Positions 6,752 to 14,391 are shown, counted from the first letter of the stretch. The stretch: 28,272 nt of DNA from Methanocorpusculum sp. UBA424 (GCA_002498375.1 DAHC01000011.1:125761-154032); one strand, 5' to 3'. A program made the numbers and translations. The notes: generated from the letters alone by a model not told the origin.

Positions 6752-8553
6752 TCCTTACAGCCCTGTGTGAGTTATACGAAAACCTCATTTTGGATCCTGA
6801 ATCGGGAGTTGCCCAGCCAAATTATTCGAGTGTGCCGTGTTCGTATGCGGTCGAATTGTCCCGGAACGGGGATTATAACGGCATTATCACTCTGGTTGAG
6901 AATAATCAGCGCGTAATGATGAGAGTCCCAGAACAAGCCGGCAGGCAAGGAAAATATCCGCCGCCCTACTTCCTCTGTGATAATGCGAAGTATCTCCTTG
7001 GTGTTGATTACGATAAAAAGGAGAAAAAGCTGATCCCGATACCCGAACGTTTGCGCAGTGCATATGATGCCTATCAGAAAATCATCGGTTCATCCGAGGA
7101 TGCCGGACTCAAAGCAGTGATAGCATTTCTCAAAAACAGAGTAGATGGCATCCCTCTCGATATTCCGGCTGACCATCCGGTCTATCAGAGCGGGAACATC
7201 GTGTTCCGTCTCGCGGATGAAAAAGGATATATCCACGAACGATCCGAAGCAAAGAACGTCTGGGAAAATTACTGCAATCCCGCATCCATTTCATCCGAAG
7301 AGAGTGGTCAGTGCCTAATAACAGGACTATCTGGTCAGTCTATTGCCAGACTCCACAATAAAATTAAAGCAAAAAATGCCAGTATGGGTGGTTGTCCGAT
7401 TGTCAGCTTCAATATTGACTCTGCCTTATCATATGGAAAAACACAGAGTTACAATGCTCCAGTCTCAGAAAAGGCAATGTTCGAGTACACAACTGCACTC
7501 AATTATCTAACAGAGAACACAAAAAGTCATGTCAGGATGGGAAACACGACTGTGGTTTTTTGGACTGGCCAAAATACTACGGGAAAAGCAAATACACTAT
7601 TATCAGCATTACTAGGCGGACTTTATCCCATTGAAAAGGATACTCAGGATGCATTAACGTTAACCGAACTTCGTGACATCCTTCAGAAAGTTCGTGCCGG
7701 TCTTACCGTGAATGATCCGGATTTTTCAGTGAAAACATATATCCTTGGAATGGAACCCAATGCCGGAAGGATGTGTATTCGATTCTGGTATGAGGATACG
7801 TTAGAAAATTTCATTCTGAAATTGGGTGAACATTCTGAAAATATGTCATTGATTAATTCTGAAAAATATGGCGCAGGTTTGATTTCAATTAATGCAATAT
7901 TGGAATCGATGACAAGGACTGGCACGACTAAATGGTGGGAATCTCTTCCTGCAACTTATGAATCATCATTATTCAGAGCTATTCTCTCTGGGGGATTATA
8001 TCCAGCGTCTGTCTATTCAACAATGTTAATGCGCATCCGATCAGAATCTGGTCAGAATACAGGAACAGGATCGAATAAAAAATTAGAGGAAAATAAGCTG
8101 AAACGTGCTTTTTGCATTCGTGTCGGCTATCTGAAAGCATATCTGAGAAGGTATTATCAGAAACAGAACATGACGGAAAAAATGGAGGAGTTAACAGTGA
8201 GTTTAAATCAAAAATCAACAGATACAGCCTATTCTCTTGGAAGGCTGTTCGCTGTGATGGAAGCATTGCAGCAGAAAGCGAACGGCACATCAACTATCCG
8301 GTCACGGTATTTTGCATCGGCTTCGGCGAACCCGAAACTGGTGTTTCCAACACTGCTGAATTTATCCCAGCATCATATCGCCAAGATCGATGGAAGATAT
8401 TACGACAAACAGATGGAAGCTATTTTGTCCGGCGTGACCGAATTCCCGGCGGCTTTCAATCTGGAAGATCAGGGCAAGTTTGTTCTGGGCTACTATCACC
8501 AGCGCGAATTTATCTACACAAAAAAGGAAGACAAAGAATTACAGGAGGCTTGA
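6748..8553 (+). CDS. cas8c: Cas8c (Csd1), large subunit of type I-C Cascade
   Basis: Cas8c recognises the PAM and anchors the target strand in the I-C Cascade. The 601-residue length fits Csd1 proteins, and the start MILTALCELYENLILDPESG and the C-terminal part with LGRLFAVMEALQQKANG and GKFVLGYYHQR are characteristic. It starts by a 4-bp ATGA overlap with cas5c, with AGAGGTGA upstream, and is followed by cas7 with 3 bp between. The last 118 codons also encode Cas11c from an internal start. By eye, roughly 7300-8110 is clearly richer in A+T than the two ends, which may reflect mosaic origin or a less constrained central domain. Confidence 0.95.
   Translation: MILTALCELYENLILDPESGVAQPNYSSVPCSYAVELSRNGDYNGIITLVENNQRVMMRVPEQAGRQGKYPPPYFLCDNAKYLLGVDYDKKEKKLIPIPERLRSAYDAYQKIIGSSEDAGLKAVIAFLKNRVDGIPLDIPADHPVYQSGNIVFRLADEKGYIHERSEAKNVWENYCNPASISSEESGQCLITGLSGQSIARLHNKIKAKNASMGGCPIVSFNIDSALSYGKTQSYNAPVSEKAMFEYTTALNYLTENTKSHVRMGNTTVVFWTGQNTTGKANTLLSALLGGLYPIEKDTQDALTLTELRDILQKVRAGLTVNDPDFSVKTYILGMEPNAGRMCIRFWYEDTLENFILKLGEHSENMSLINSEKYGAGLISINAILESMTRTGTTKWWESLPATYESSLFRAILSGGLYPASVYSTMLMRIRSESGQNTGTGSNKKLEENKLKRAFCIRVGYLKAYLRRYYQKQNMTEKMEELTVSLNQKSTDTAYSLGRLFAVMEALQQKANGTSTIRSRYFASASANPKLVFPTLLNLSQHHIAKIDGRYYDKQMEAILSGVTEFPAAFNLEDQGKFVLGYYHQREFIYTKKEDKELQEA
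8197..8553 (+). CDS. cas11c: Cas11c small subunit, internal translation within cas8c
   Basis: Type I-C cas8c genes are known to make a separate small subunit, Cas11c, from an in-frame internal start; it lines the Cascade backbone and stabilises the R-loop. Here GTG at 8197 (codon 484 of cas8c) is preceded by GGAGGA at 8184-8189 with 7-nt spacing, unusual inside a gene. The product would be 118 residues, beginning VSLNQKSTDTAYSLGRLFAV, the region where Cas11c of Desulfovibrio vulgaris begins. In-frame ATGs at 8170 and 8182 are alternative starts but have poorer spacing or overlap the Shine-Dalgarno motif. Function is by homology and the start is inferred. Confidence 0.75.
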   Translation: MSLNQKSTDTAYSLGRLFAVMEALQQKANGTSTIRSRYFASASANPKLVFPTLLNLSQHHIAKIDGRYYDKQMEAILSGVTEFPAAFNLEDQGKFVLGYYHQREFIYTKKEDKELQEA

Positions 8554-8556
8554 AGT

Positions 8557-9420
8557 ATGGCAATTGAAAACAGATATGAATTTGTAATGTTGTTTGATGT
8601 GGAAAACGGTAATCCGAACGGCGATCCCGATGCAGGAAATATGCCCAGGATCGATCCGGAGACGAGTTACGGCATCGTGACGGATGTGTGCATCAAGCGA
8701 AAGATCAGAGATTACGTGGCTACGGTTAAAGAGGAGGAACCTGGTTTCCAGATCTATGTTCGCGACGGAGCTGTTTTGAATGCTCAGCACGAGCTTGCCT
8801 ACAAGAACTACAACATGAAGCCAGAAGAGAATAAACTGCCGAAGGATGAGGCGGAGGCAAAAAAGATCACGGGATTCATGTGTGAAAATTTCTACGACAT
8901 CAGGGCTTTCGGTGCAGTAATGACGACGAAGGTGAACTGCGGACAGGTCAGAGGTCCGGTCCAGATCAATTTCGCCCGAAGTATCGATCCGATCATTCCC
9001 CAGGAGATCACGATCACCCGTGTTGCCGTGACGAGGAAAGAGGATATAGAGAAGAAGCACGAAATGGGAAGAAAACACATCGTGCCGTATGCCCTGTATC
9101 GTGTTGAGGGATATATTTCTGCAAATCTTGCACAGAAAGTCACCGGTTTCGATAATGCGGATCTTGATCTGCTCTGGGAATCTTTGATCAATCTGTTCGA
9201 ACACGATCACTCGGCAGCACGCGGGAAGATGGCAACACGAAAGTTGTTCGTATTCAAGCATGATTCGGCTCTCGGCTGTGCTCCGTCTCACGTATTGTTT
9301 GATCTGATTTCTGTGAAAAGAAAGGATGCATCAAAACCGGCACGCAGTTTTGAAGATTATGCGATCAAAGTGGATACGGATAAAGTTCCAAAATCGGTTG
9401 AATTGATCGAGAAACTCTAA
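8557..9420 (+). CDS. cas7: Cas7 (Csd2), crRNA-binding backbone subunit of type I-C Cascade
   Basis: Several copies of Cas7 coat the crRNA spacer and form the Cascade filament. The 287-residue protein has the family N-terminus NRYEFVMLFDVENGNPNGDP, followed by the NMPRIDPETSYGIVTDVCIKRKIRDYV segment, a FYDIRAFGAVM motif and a RGPVQINFARSIDPI strand typical of Csd2. A strong AGGAGG at 8543-8548 sits 8 nt before ATG 8557, which fits the need for more Cas7 than other subunits. It closes the interference operon; a short hairpin and array 2 follow within 40 bp on the same strand. Confidence 0.97.
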   Translation: MAIENRYEFVMLFDVENGNPNGDPDAGNMPRIDPETSYGIVTDVCIKRKIRDYVATVKEEEPGFQIYVRDGAVLNAQHELAYKNYNMKPEENKLPKDEAEAKKITGFMCENFYDIRAFGAVMTTKVNCGQVRGPVQINFARSIDPIIPQEITITRVAVTRKEDIEKKHEMGRKHIVPYALYRVEGYISANLAQKVTGFDNADLDLLWESLINLFEHDHSAARGKMATRKLFVFKHDSALGCAPSHVLFDLISVKRKDASKPARSFEDYAIKVDTDKVPKSVELIEKL

Positions 9421-9439
9421 GCCGGAAAATTATCCCGGC
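9421..9439 (+). terminator. Hairpin directly after cas7
   Basis: GCCGG at 9421-9425 pairs with CCGGC at 9435-9439, directly at the cas7 stop codon, followed by the T-rich TCTCCATCTTTTATT. It could end or slow cas mRNA before array 2, or protect its 3' end. The 38 bp between cas7 and the first repeat shows no similarity to the leader of array 1. Confidence 0.4.
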
Positions 9440-9458
9440 ATCTCCATCTTTTATTGAA

Positions 9459-9807
9459 GTCGTGCCCCCCGTGGGCACGTGGATTGAAATTTAGAGGTGA
9501 CTATCTGTTTAGAAAGTGTTCCGTCGTGCCCCCATGGGCACGTGGATTGAAATCACCCGGGCTGATTCGGCCCTTTCGTGTTCGGGTCGTGCCCCCTGTG
9601 GGCACGTGGATTGAAATGGCGTGAACTACGGTATTGCCGACGCAACCTGCAGGTCGTGCCCCTCGTGGGCACGTGGATTGAAATGGATATCCGAAATCGT
9701 CAGATTCTTCCTTCTTTGTCGTGCCCCCCGTGGGCACGTGGATTGAAATACCACGTATGCGACATTCATTCTAGGAAAAACAAGTCGTGCCCCCTGTGGG
9801 CACGTAC
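9459..9807 (+). CRISPR. CRISPR array 2, type I-C, 5 full repeats and 5 spacers, loop variants, no leader
   Basis: Repeats lie at 9459-9490, 9523-9553 (31 nt), 9586-9617, 9653-9684 and 9718-9749, with a truncated end repeat at 9784-9807. Spacers are 32-35 bp. The unit is the reverse complement of array 1, so this array is transcribed rightward, the same way as cas3-cas5c-cas8c-cas7. Three of the five full repeats and the end repeat differ from the consensus, and all changes fall in the hairpin loop: CCAT, CCTGT, CTCGT and CCTGT in place of CCCGT. Stem and 11-nt handle are intact, so crRNAs should still be made. Only 38 bp separate it from cas7, so it probably depends on read-through and cannot readily gain spacers. 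Confidence 0.96.
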
Positions 9808-9868
9808 CCTATAATCAAAAACACTCTTTTTATTTCTCAGGAGCCGCTGGGGCGGCGACAGGATTTGC
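9784..9868. repeat. Right arm of 85-bp inverted repeat bracketing the CRISPR-Cas locus
   Basis: This is the reverse complement of 1-85 with about five mismatches. It contains the truncated terminal repeat of array 2 (9784-9807), the AT-rich trailer with TATAATCAAAAACACTC, and a GC-rich end holding a GCCGC/GCGGC hairpin (9843-9856) and GGATTTGC. Both arms truncate the CRISPR repeat at the same base, so the two array ends share one origin. Confidence 0.9.
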
Positions 9869-10040
9869 CCGAACGTTCCCGATGAAGGGACGAGCAAGAC
9901 AGCGTAGCTGGCTTGCGAGAGTGAGGATAAGCAAATCCGATTCATCTCGCCCGAAGGGCGGATTCAAGCGAGGGTCGAAGACCCGAAGCGGAGAGCAAAT
10001 CTCTGATTTGCGGTTCGCGCCGATTCGCGGTTGGTTTTTT
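9841..10040 (+). other. Run of hairpins ending in a T tract; possible structured RNA or dispersed repeat
   Basis: The gene-free stretch 9808-10160 holds six closely spaced perfect or near-perfect hairpins: 9843-9856; 9894-9916 (GCAAG, a 1-nt mismatch, CAGC, loop GTA, then the complements); 9948-9960 (CGCCC/GGGCG, GAA loop); 9972-9984 (GGGTC/GACCC, GAA loop); 9995-10011 (GCAAATC/GATTTGC, 3-nt loop); and 10016-10029 (CGCG/CGCG). A run of six T at 10035-10040 follows. The word GCAAATC or its complement occurs at 9862, 9932, 9995 and 10005, and again at position 1. A Lys/Arg-rich ORF from 9882 looks like chance. It could be a structured RNA on the + strand, or a genomic repeat family present on both sides of the CRISPR locus. 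No known RNA family is recognised. Confidence 0.4.
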
Positions 10041-10136
10041 CTCAGGTTTCCACACCACTGCAGTACACGAAATCGAAGTACATCTCATAAGAACTTCTGT
10101 TTTTTTGGATAAGATCGCACCACGTAACTCCTATTC

Positions 10137-10143
10137 AAAAAAA
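10137..10143 (-). terminator. T tract ending purB transcription
   Basis: Seven A on the + strand read as U7 in the purB transcript, 17 nt beyond its stop codon. A U-rich tract is the usual archaeal termination signal. Confidence 0.55.
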
Positions 10144-10160
10144 GTGTGGTGAAAAATAGA

Positions 10161-11504
10161 TTACAGCGTGCAGTAAGGCGCCAGTTTTCGCATCAGATTT
10201 TCCACCTGAACGCCTGCAAGACCAGCGTAGCTTTCCGGCTGGAGCAGTTTTGCGATCTCTTCGGCCGAAACATACTCTGTGACCTCCGGCTTTACCGCAA
10301 GGATCTCGGCAAGCGGCATCTTTGCAGAAAGCGCCTCCATGCTTGCCTCGCGGATCGTCTCGTGTGCCTCCTCGCGCTTCATTCCGCGTTTCGTCAGCTC
10401 GATCATCACCGACTCCGCAAGATTTATGCCGTGCAGATATCTGAGATTGCGTTCGACCGCTTCCGTGTTGATAGTCAGATTCTCGATGACTCCGGTCATC
10501 ACCTGCAGGCAGTGATCGCACAGAATGCTGGTCTCAAGGAAGGTGATACGCTCGGCCGACGAGTTCGTCAGATCACGTTCATCCCAGAGGGTATTATTCA
10601 GGAGGGCAGGCTCGACCATGGCACGGACGATCCGTGCAAGACCGCAGACCTGTTCGCTCTTGATCGGATTTCTTTTATGCGGCATCGTAGAAGACCCGAC
10701 CTGCTTTTTGGAGAAGGACTCTTCCACCTCGCCGATCTCCGTCCTCTGCAGGGTCCTGATCTCTATCCCTACTTTGTCCAGAGTTGTTGCGATGTTTGCG
10801 AGCAGAAAGATGTATTCGGCATATCGGTCGCGTGAAATGACCTGGGACGAGACATCCACCGAGCCGATGCCAAGATACTTCATCATCTCCGCCTGAACCT
10901 CGATACCGTGTTCGCCCATCGCGGCCATCGTGCCGACGGCTCCGGTCATCTGTCCGACGACCACACGCGGACGGCTCTCTCTAAGTCTGATGAGATGCCG
11001 TGAGACCTCGGACGCCCAGATCGCAAACCGAAGGCCGTAGGTCGTCGGCACGCCCTGCTGACCGTGGGTCCGTGCGATGCAGATCAGATTTTTCGTCTCG
11101 TCGGCACGTTTCAGAAGCACGCTCATCAGCGTTGAAAGTTTTTTCTCCAGGAGATCATACGCCTCTTTGAGCTGAAGACCAGTTGCCGTATCAAGAATAT
11201 CGTTCGAGGTGGCCCCGTAATGGATCCAGCGTCCCGCATCCCCGCAGACCTCCGAAATTGCCCGGGTTATTGCCATTGTATCGTGGCTGATCTCCGCCTC
11301 GATCTCTTTTGCACGGACGCGTGAAGCCGAAAGGGCTTTTTTCTCGATGACCGCTGCATCCTCCGCCGGGATCATTCCGACGACTCCCTGAGCATGGGCC
11401 AGCGCCGCCTCGGCGCGGACGATGCAGGTGAACCGGTTGTCTTCACTCCACACACGTTTCATTTCTGGAGTTCCGTACCGGAAATCTATCGGATGTATTG
11501 CCAT
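10161..11504 (-). CDS. purB: Adenylosuccinate lyase
   Basis: PurB removes fumarate from SAICAR and from adenylosuccinate, two steps of purine and AMP synthesis. From the ATG at 11504 (MAIHPIDFRYGTPEMKRVW) it has 447 residues, the normal archaeal and bacterial length. The fumarase/ASL superfamily signature SSTMPHKRNP is at 271-280; other active-site elements are SHDT near His74, YGATSNDI at 96-103 and ARTHGQQG with His147. The frame is open for 38 more codons upstream, but that part is unlike the family and MAIHPID is the usual start. It stands alone on this strand and diverges from the PP-loop/cysteine desulfurase gene over 115 bp. Confidence 0.97.
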   Translation of the reverse strand: MAIHPIDFRYGTPEMKRVWSEDNRFTCIVRAEAALAHAQGVVGMIPAEDAAVIEKKALSASRVRAKEIEAEISHDTMAITRAISEVCGDAGRWIHYGATSNDILDTATGLQLKEAYDLLEKKLSTLMSVLLKRADETKNLICIARTHGQQGVPTTYGLRFAIWASEVSRHLIRLRESRPRVVVGQMTGAVGTMAAMGEHGIEVQAEMMKYLGIGSVDVSSQVISRDRYAEYIFLLANIATTLDKVGIEIRTLQRTEIGEVEESFSKKQVGSSTMPHKRNPIKSEQVCGLARIVRAMVEPALLNNTLWDERDLTNSSAERITFLETSILCDHCLQVMTGVIENLTINTEAVERNLRYLHGINLAESVMIELTKRGMKREEAHETIREASMEALSAKMPLAEILAVKPEVTEYVSAEEIAKLLQPESYAGLAGVQVENLMRKLAPYCTL

Positions 11505-11619
11505 AGTAAAACTAGTATTGGTTTTCTTTGGTAATGAGTTTGTCCTGTGGGTAGTGAGACGCGGGTCACGTTCCCCGGGGCAGTTCTTTTTCATCCCGGA
11601 AAACAAATAGATACGCACC

Positions 11620-14391
11620 GTGCCGCACGAATATAAGAAACCGCATTACCGAAAGAAGACAGAAAAACCAGCACGTATACGGGGTGAGAAAAAACCAGTT
11701 CCGAAAAAAGAACTCAAGCCGGGATACTATATCAAGGAAACCGACGACTTCGTGACCAAATATCTCTACTGGTGCCCTGCATGTAATATCCCCCTCCTTG
11801 CAAAGACCTGTGCCTGCGGGAATGAGAGCATAAAGATCTCTCTTCAGCAGCCGTATGATGTCCGCCCGGCCTTAAAAACCGATCACGACCTCATCTCTTC
11901 CCTGATCAAACAACGGTTCGGGGACGCGGTTACCCTGCCGAAGATCCTCGTTCTCAACAAAGCCGGAGGACTCGACCGTAATGATCTCATCATCGCAAAC
12001 GGCGTACGGTTTGCCTGGCTCTGGTTCGATCCGGTCGCAAGAAAGTTCAATCTCGATCTCGAAGCAGAGGCGCTGCCTTATCTGATCGGCATAGCTGAAA
12101 AGGGGATCATCGACCTCGAAAAAGAGGCGGTCGGCCTGCCGGAAGGAAGACTCGGAGGAAAAAAGGTCAAAGTCACTACGACCGGGATTTCGGACGGCGT
12201 TGTCATTCTCCGCTATAAAAATAAATACGGAACCGGCATCCTCAAAGAAGGAGCGGTCAGAATAAAAGAGCTCAACAGCGTCTCTCCGATAAAATCCCGA
12301 CCGAATCCGTCGTGGGAGGACGCGGTCGAAAAGAATGCGTTCCACATCAAAAACATGGAGCGAAATGCCGTCCGCGAGATCAGACAGAATGCCCCGCTCA
12401 AACCAAGGGTCAACTGTTCATTTTCCGGAGGAAAAGACAGCACTGCCGTCTGGAACATCGCGAAAAAAGCCGGCGTGACCGAGGCGTTTTTCATCGACAC
12501 CGGCCTCGAGTTCCCGGAAACGATTGATTTCGTCAAGTCTCAGGATGTTGAACTCATCCAAAAGGCCGGCGACTTCTGGCAGGCCGTGGAAAAAGCCGGA
12601 CCTCCGGGAAAGGATCACCGGTGGTGCTGCAAACTCCTGAAACTCAATCCGCTCAAAGTCCATCTGAACGAAACCGGGGAGTGTCTGACGATCCAGGGAA
12701 ACCGCTGGTATGAGTCCTGGAGCCGGGCGTCGCTCGAAGCTCTCAGTCAGAACCCGACGAATCCTCTGCAGCTGAACCTCTCGCCGATCAGATCGTGGCG
12801 GGCTTTGGACGTTTTCTTCTATCTGTGGCTCCGCGAACTCCCCTACAATCCGCTCTACGAACGGGGATATGAACGCATCGGCTGCTACCTTTGTCCGGCG
12901 ATGCTCGAGTCGGAGCTTGAAACGCTTCGCGTTACCCACCCGGAGATGGCTGACCGCTGGCATGAGTTCCTCACAAGATGGGCGGATGAACGCGGTCTCC
13001 CGCCCGAGTTCGTCACCTGGGGTCTCTGGCGCTGGAAGGAGCTTCCCCCGAAAATGCAGGAGCTCGTCAAAGAAGCGGGCCTTGATCTGACGGAGAAGAA
13101 GATCAGACGGAGCACGCCTGCTTCGGTTGCCCACCTCATGCCTGAGGGAAAAGCGACCGACATCGTCGAGGATCGGATCCAGGTAGAACCGGAACCGGAA
13201 AAAATACCCGAACCTGACTGGGACGCACTTCGCAGCGAATTTCCTATGATGGGCGACCTGATGTACTTCGACAACGGAGCGACGACCTGGTCGCCGGAGT
13301 GCGTGCTTGCGGCGATGGACGAATTCGAAAGACAGTATCGTGCAAACGTCGGGCGCGGCGTTCACCGGCTGACGAGGATATCGACCCAGAAGTACTGGCA
13401 TGCCCACGAAAAGGTCGCCGCGTTCATCAACGGATCCGCCGGAACCACGGTGTTTGTGAAAAACACCACGGAAGCGGTCAACATGATCGCCCACGGTCTT
13501 TCGTTCAAAGAAGGTGACGTGATCGTCACGACGATCCTCGAGCACCACTCGAACCTTCTTCCCTGGAGGGCGCTCGAAGCGGACGGCGTCACACTCCGCA
13601 TCGTCGGACTCAACGACGATCTGACGCTGAACATGGAAGAGTTCGAAGCTGCGATGGATGCATCCGTCCGGCTCGTCGCCGTGACCCATGCTTCGAACGT
13701 TACGGGAACGATCACGCCGGTTGAAGAGATCTCGCGGCTGTGTAAAAAGTACGGTTCGCTGCTTGCGGTCGATGCGGCCCAGTCGGTTCCGCGAATTCCC
13801 GTCGATGTCGAGAAACTTGGCGTGGATTTCCTCGCATTTTCCGGCCACAAAATGTTTGGCCCTATGGGGACCGGCGTTCTCTGGATGAGGGAACCAATCC
13901 TTGAACCCCTGCTTCTTGGAGGCGGCATGGTCGAGAGCGTTACTGACACCGGATACGTTGCGGCCGGCGGGTATCAGAAGTATGAAGCAGGCACGCCGAA
14001 TGTTTCGGGCGGCATCGGCCTTGGGGCCGCCGTCGAATTCCTCTCCAATATCGGGATGAAAAACATCGAGGCACATGAGCGAAAACTCACCGATATGCTG
14101 ATCGACGGCCTTTCAGGGATCCCCGGGGTTACTCTTTACTCGTGCAGGGACAGGAACTGGCGTATCGGCGTCGTTTCCTTCACGGTCGAAGGCTTTGCGC
14201 CTCACGAGATCGCCGAATGGCTGGATGACGAGCACGGGATCGAGATCAGATCGGGTATGCACTGCGCCGAGCCGCTTATGCGGTATCTCTCCGCAGAAAA
14301 AGGGGCCGCACGTGCATGCATTTCCTTCTATAACACCGAAAGCGAAGTGAACACATTCATTGCCGTGATCAGGGAACTGACCGGCACCTGA
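11620..14391 (+). CDS. Fusion: zinc ribbon, PUA-like and PP-loop (PAPS-reductase family) with cysteine desulfurase
   Basis: Two enzymes lie in one 923-residue chain. A zinc ribbon (Cys52, 55, 64, 66) leads into a segment at about 75-225 ending in GTGILKEGAVRIKE, which resembles a PUA RNA-binding fold. A PP-loop ATPase of the PAPS-reductase family follows, with SGGKDS at 269-274, RWCCK at 334-338 and GCYLC at 421-425. From about 545 comes a class V aminotransferase of SufS/NifS type: PLP Lys744 in SGHKMFGP, His642-Ser644 in EHHSN, and persulfide Cys882 in RSGMHCAEP. The desulfurase would load sulfur from cysteine as a persulfide; the PP-loop domain would adenylate the acceptor. True PAPS reduction is unproven, and an RNA or cofactor thiolation role is an inference. 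The start is GTG. Confidence 0.9.
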   Translation: MPHEYKKPHYRKKTEKPARIRGEKKPVPKKELKPGYYIKETDDFVTKYLYWCPACNIPLLAKTCACGNESIKISLQQPYDVRPALKTDHDLISSLIKQRFGDAVTLPKILVLNKAGGLDRNDLIIANGVRFAWLWFDPVARKFNLDLEAEALPYLIGIAEKGIIDLEKEAVGLPEGRLGGKKVKVTTTGISDGVVILRYKNKYGTGILKEGAVRIKELNSVSPIKSRPNPSWEDAVEKNAFHIKNMERNAVREIRQNAPLKPRVNCSFSGGKDSTAVWNIAKKAGVTEAFFIDTGLEFPETIDFVKSQDVELIQKAGDFWQAVEKAGPPGKDHRWCCKLLKLNPLKVHLNETGECLTIQGNRWYESWSRASLEALSQNPTNPLQLNLSPIRSWRALDVFFYLWLRELPYNPLYERGYERIGCYLCPAMLESELETLRVTHPEMADRWHEFLTRWADERGLPPEFVTWGLWRWKELPPKMQELVKEAGLDLTEKKIRRSTPASVAHLMPEGKATDIVEDRIQVEPEPEKIPEPDWDALRSEFPMMGDLMYFDNGATTWSPECVLAAMDEFERQYRANVGRGVHRLTRISTQKYWHAHEKVAAFINGSAGTTVFVKNTTEAVNMIAHGLSFKEGDVIVTTILEHHSNLLPWRALEADGVTLRIVGLNDDLTLNMEEFEAAMDASVRLVAVTHASNVTGTITPVEEISRLCKKYGSLLAVDAAQSVPRIPVDVEKLGVDFLAFSGHKMFGPMGTGVLWMREPILEPLLLGGGMVESVTDTGYVAAGGYQKYEAGTPNVSGGIGLGAAVEFLSNIGMKNIEAHERKLTDMLIDGLSGIPGVTLYSCRDRNWRIGVVSFTVEGFAPHEIAEWLDDEHGIEIRSGMHCAEPLMRYLSAEKGAARACISFYNTESEVNTFIAVIRELTGT

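Noticed and set aside
9511..9522. Ten-base match (AAAGTGTTCC) between a spacer of array 2 and the leader of array 1
   Set aside because: Too short to suggest self-targeting or shared origin.
9501..9814. ORFs on both strands within array 2
   Set aside because: Same cause: repeat translations such as VPTGGTT and CPPWARGLK.
9882..10112. Lys/Arg-rich 76-codon ORF after array 2
   Set aside because: It runs through six hairpins, has no ribosome binding site, and resembles no family; a structured or repeat element explains it better.
11505..11618. Upstream extension of purB by 38 codons
   Set aside because: The family starts at MAIHPIDFRYG; the extension runs over the intergenic gap almost to the divergent gene.
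12418..14076. 552-codon ORF antisense to the PP-loop/desulfurase fusion
   Set aside because: It lies wholly opposite a gene with clear motifs throughout; its Arg/His/Phe-rich composition is typical of antisense frames in GC-ending codons.
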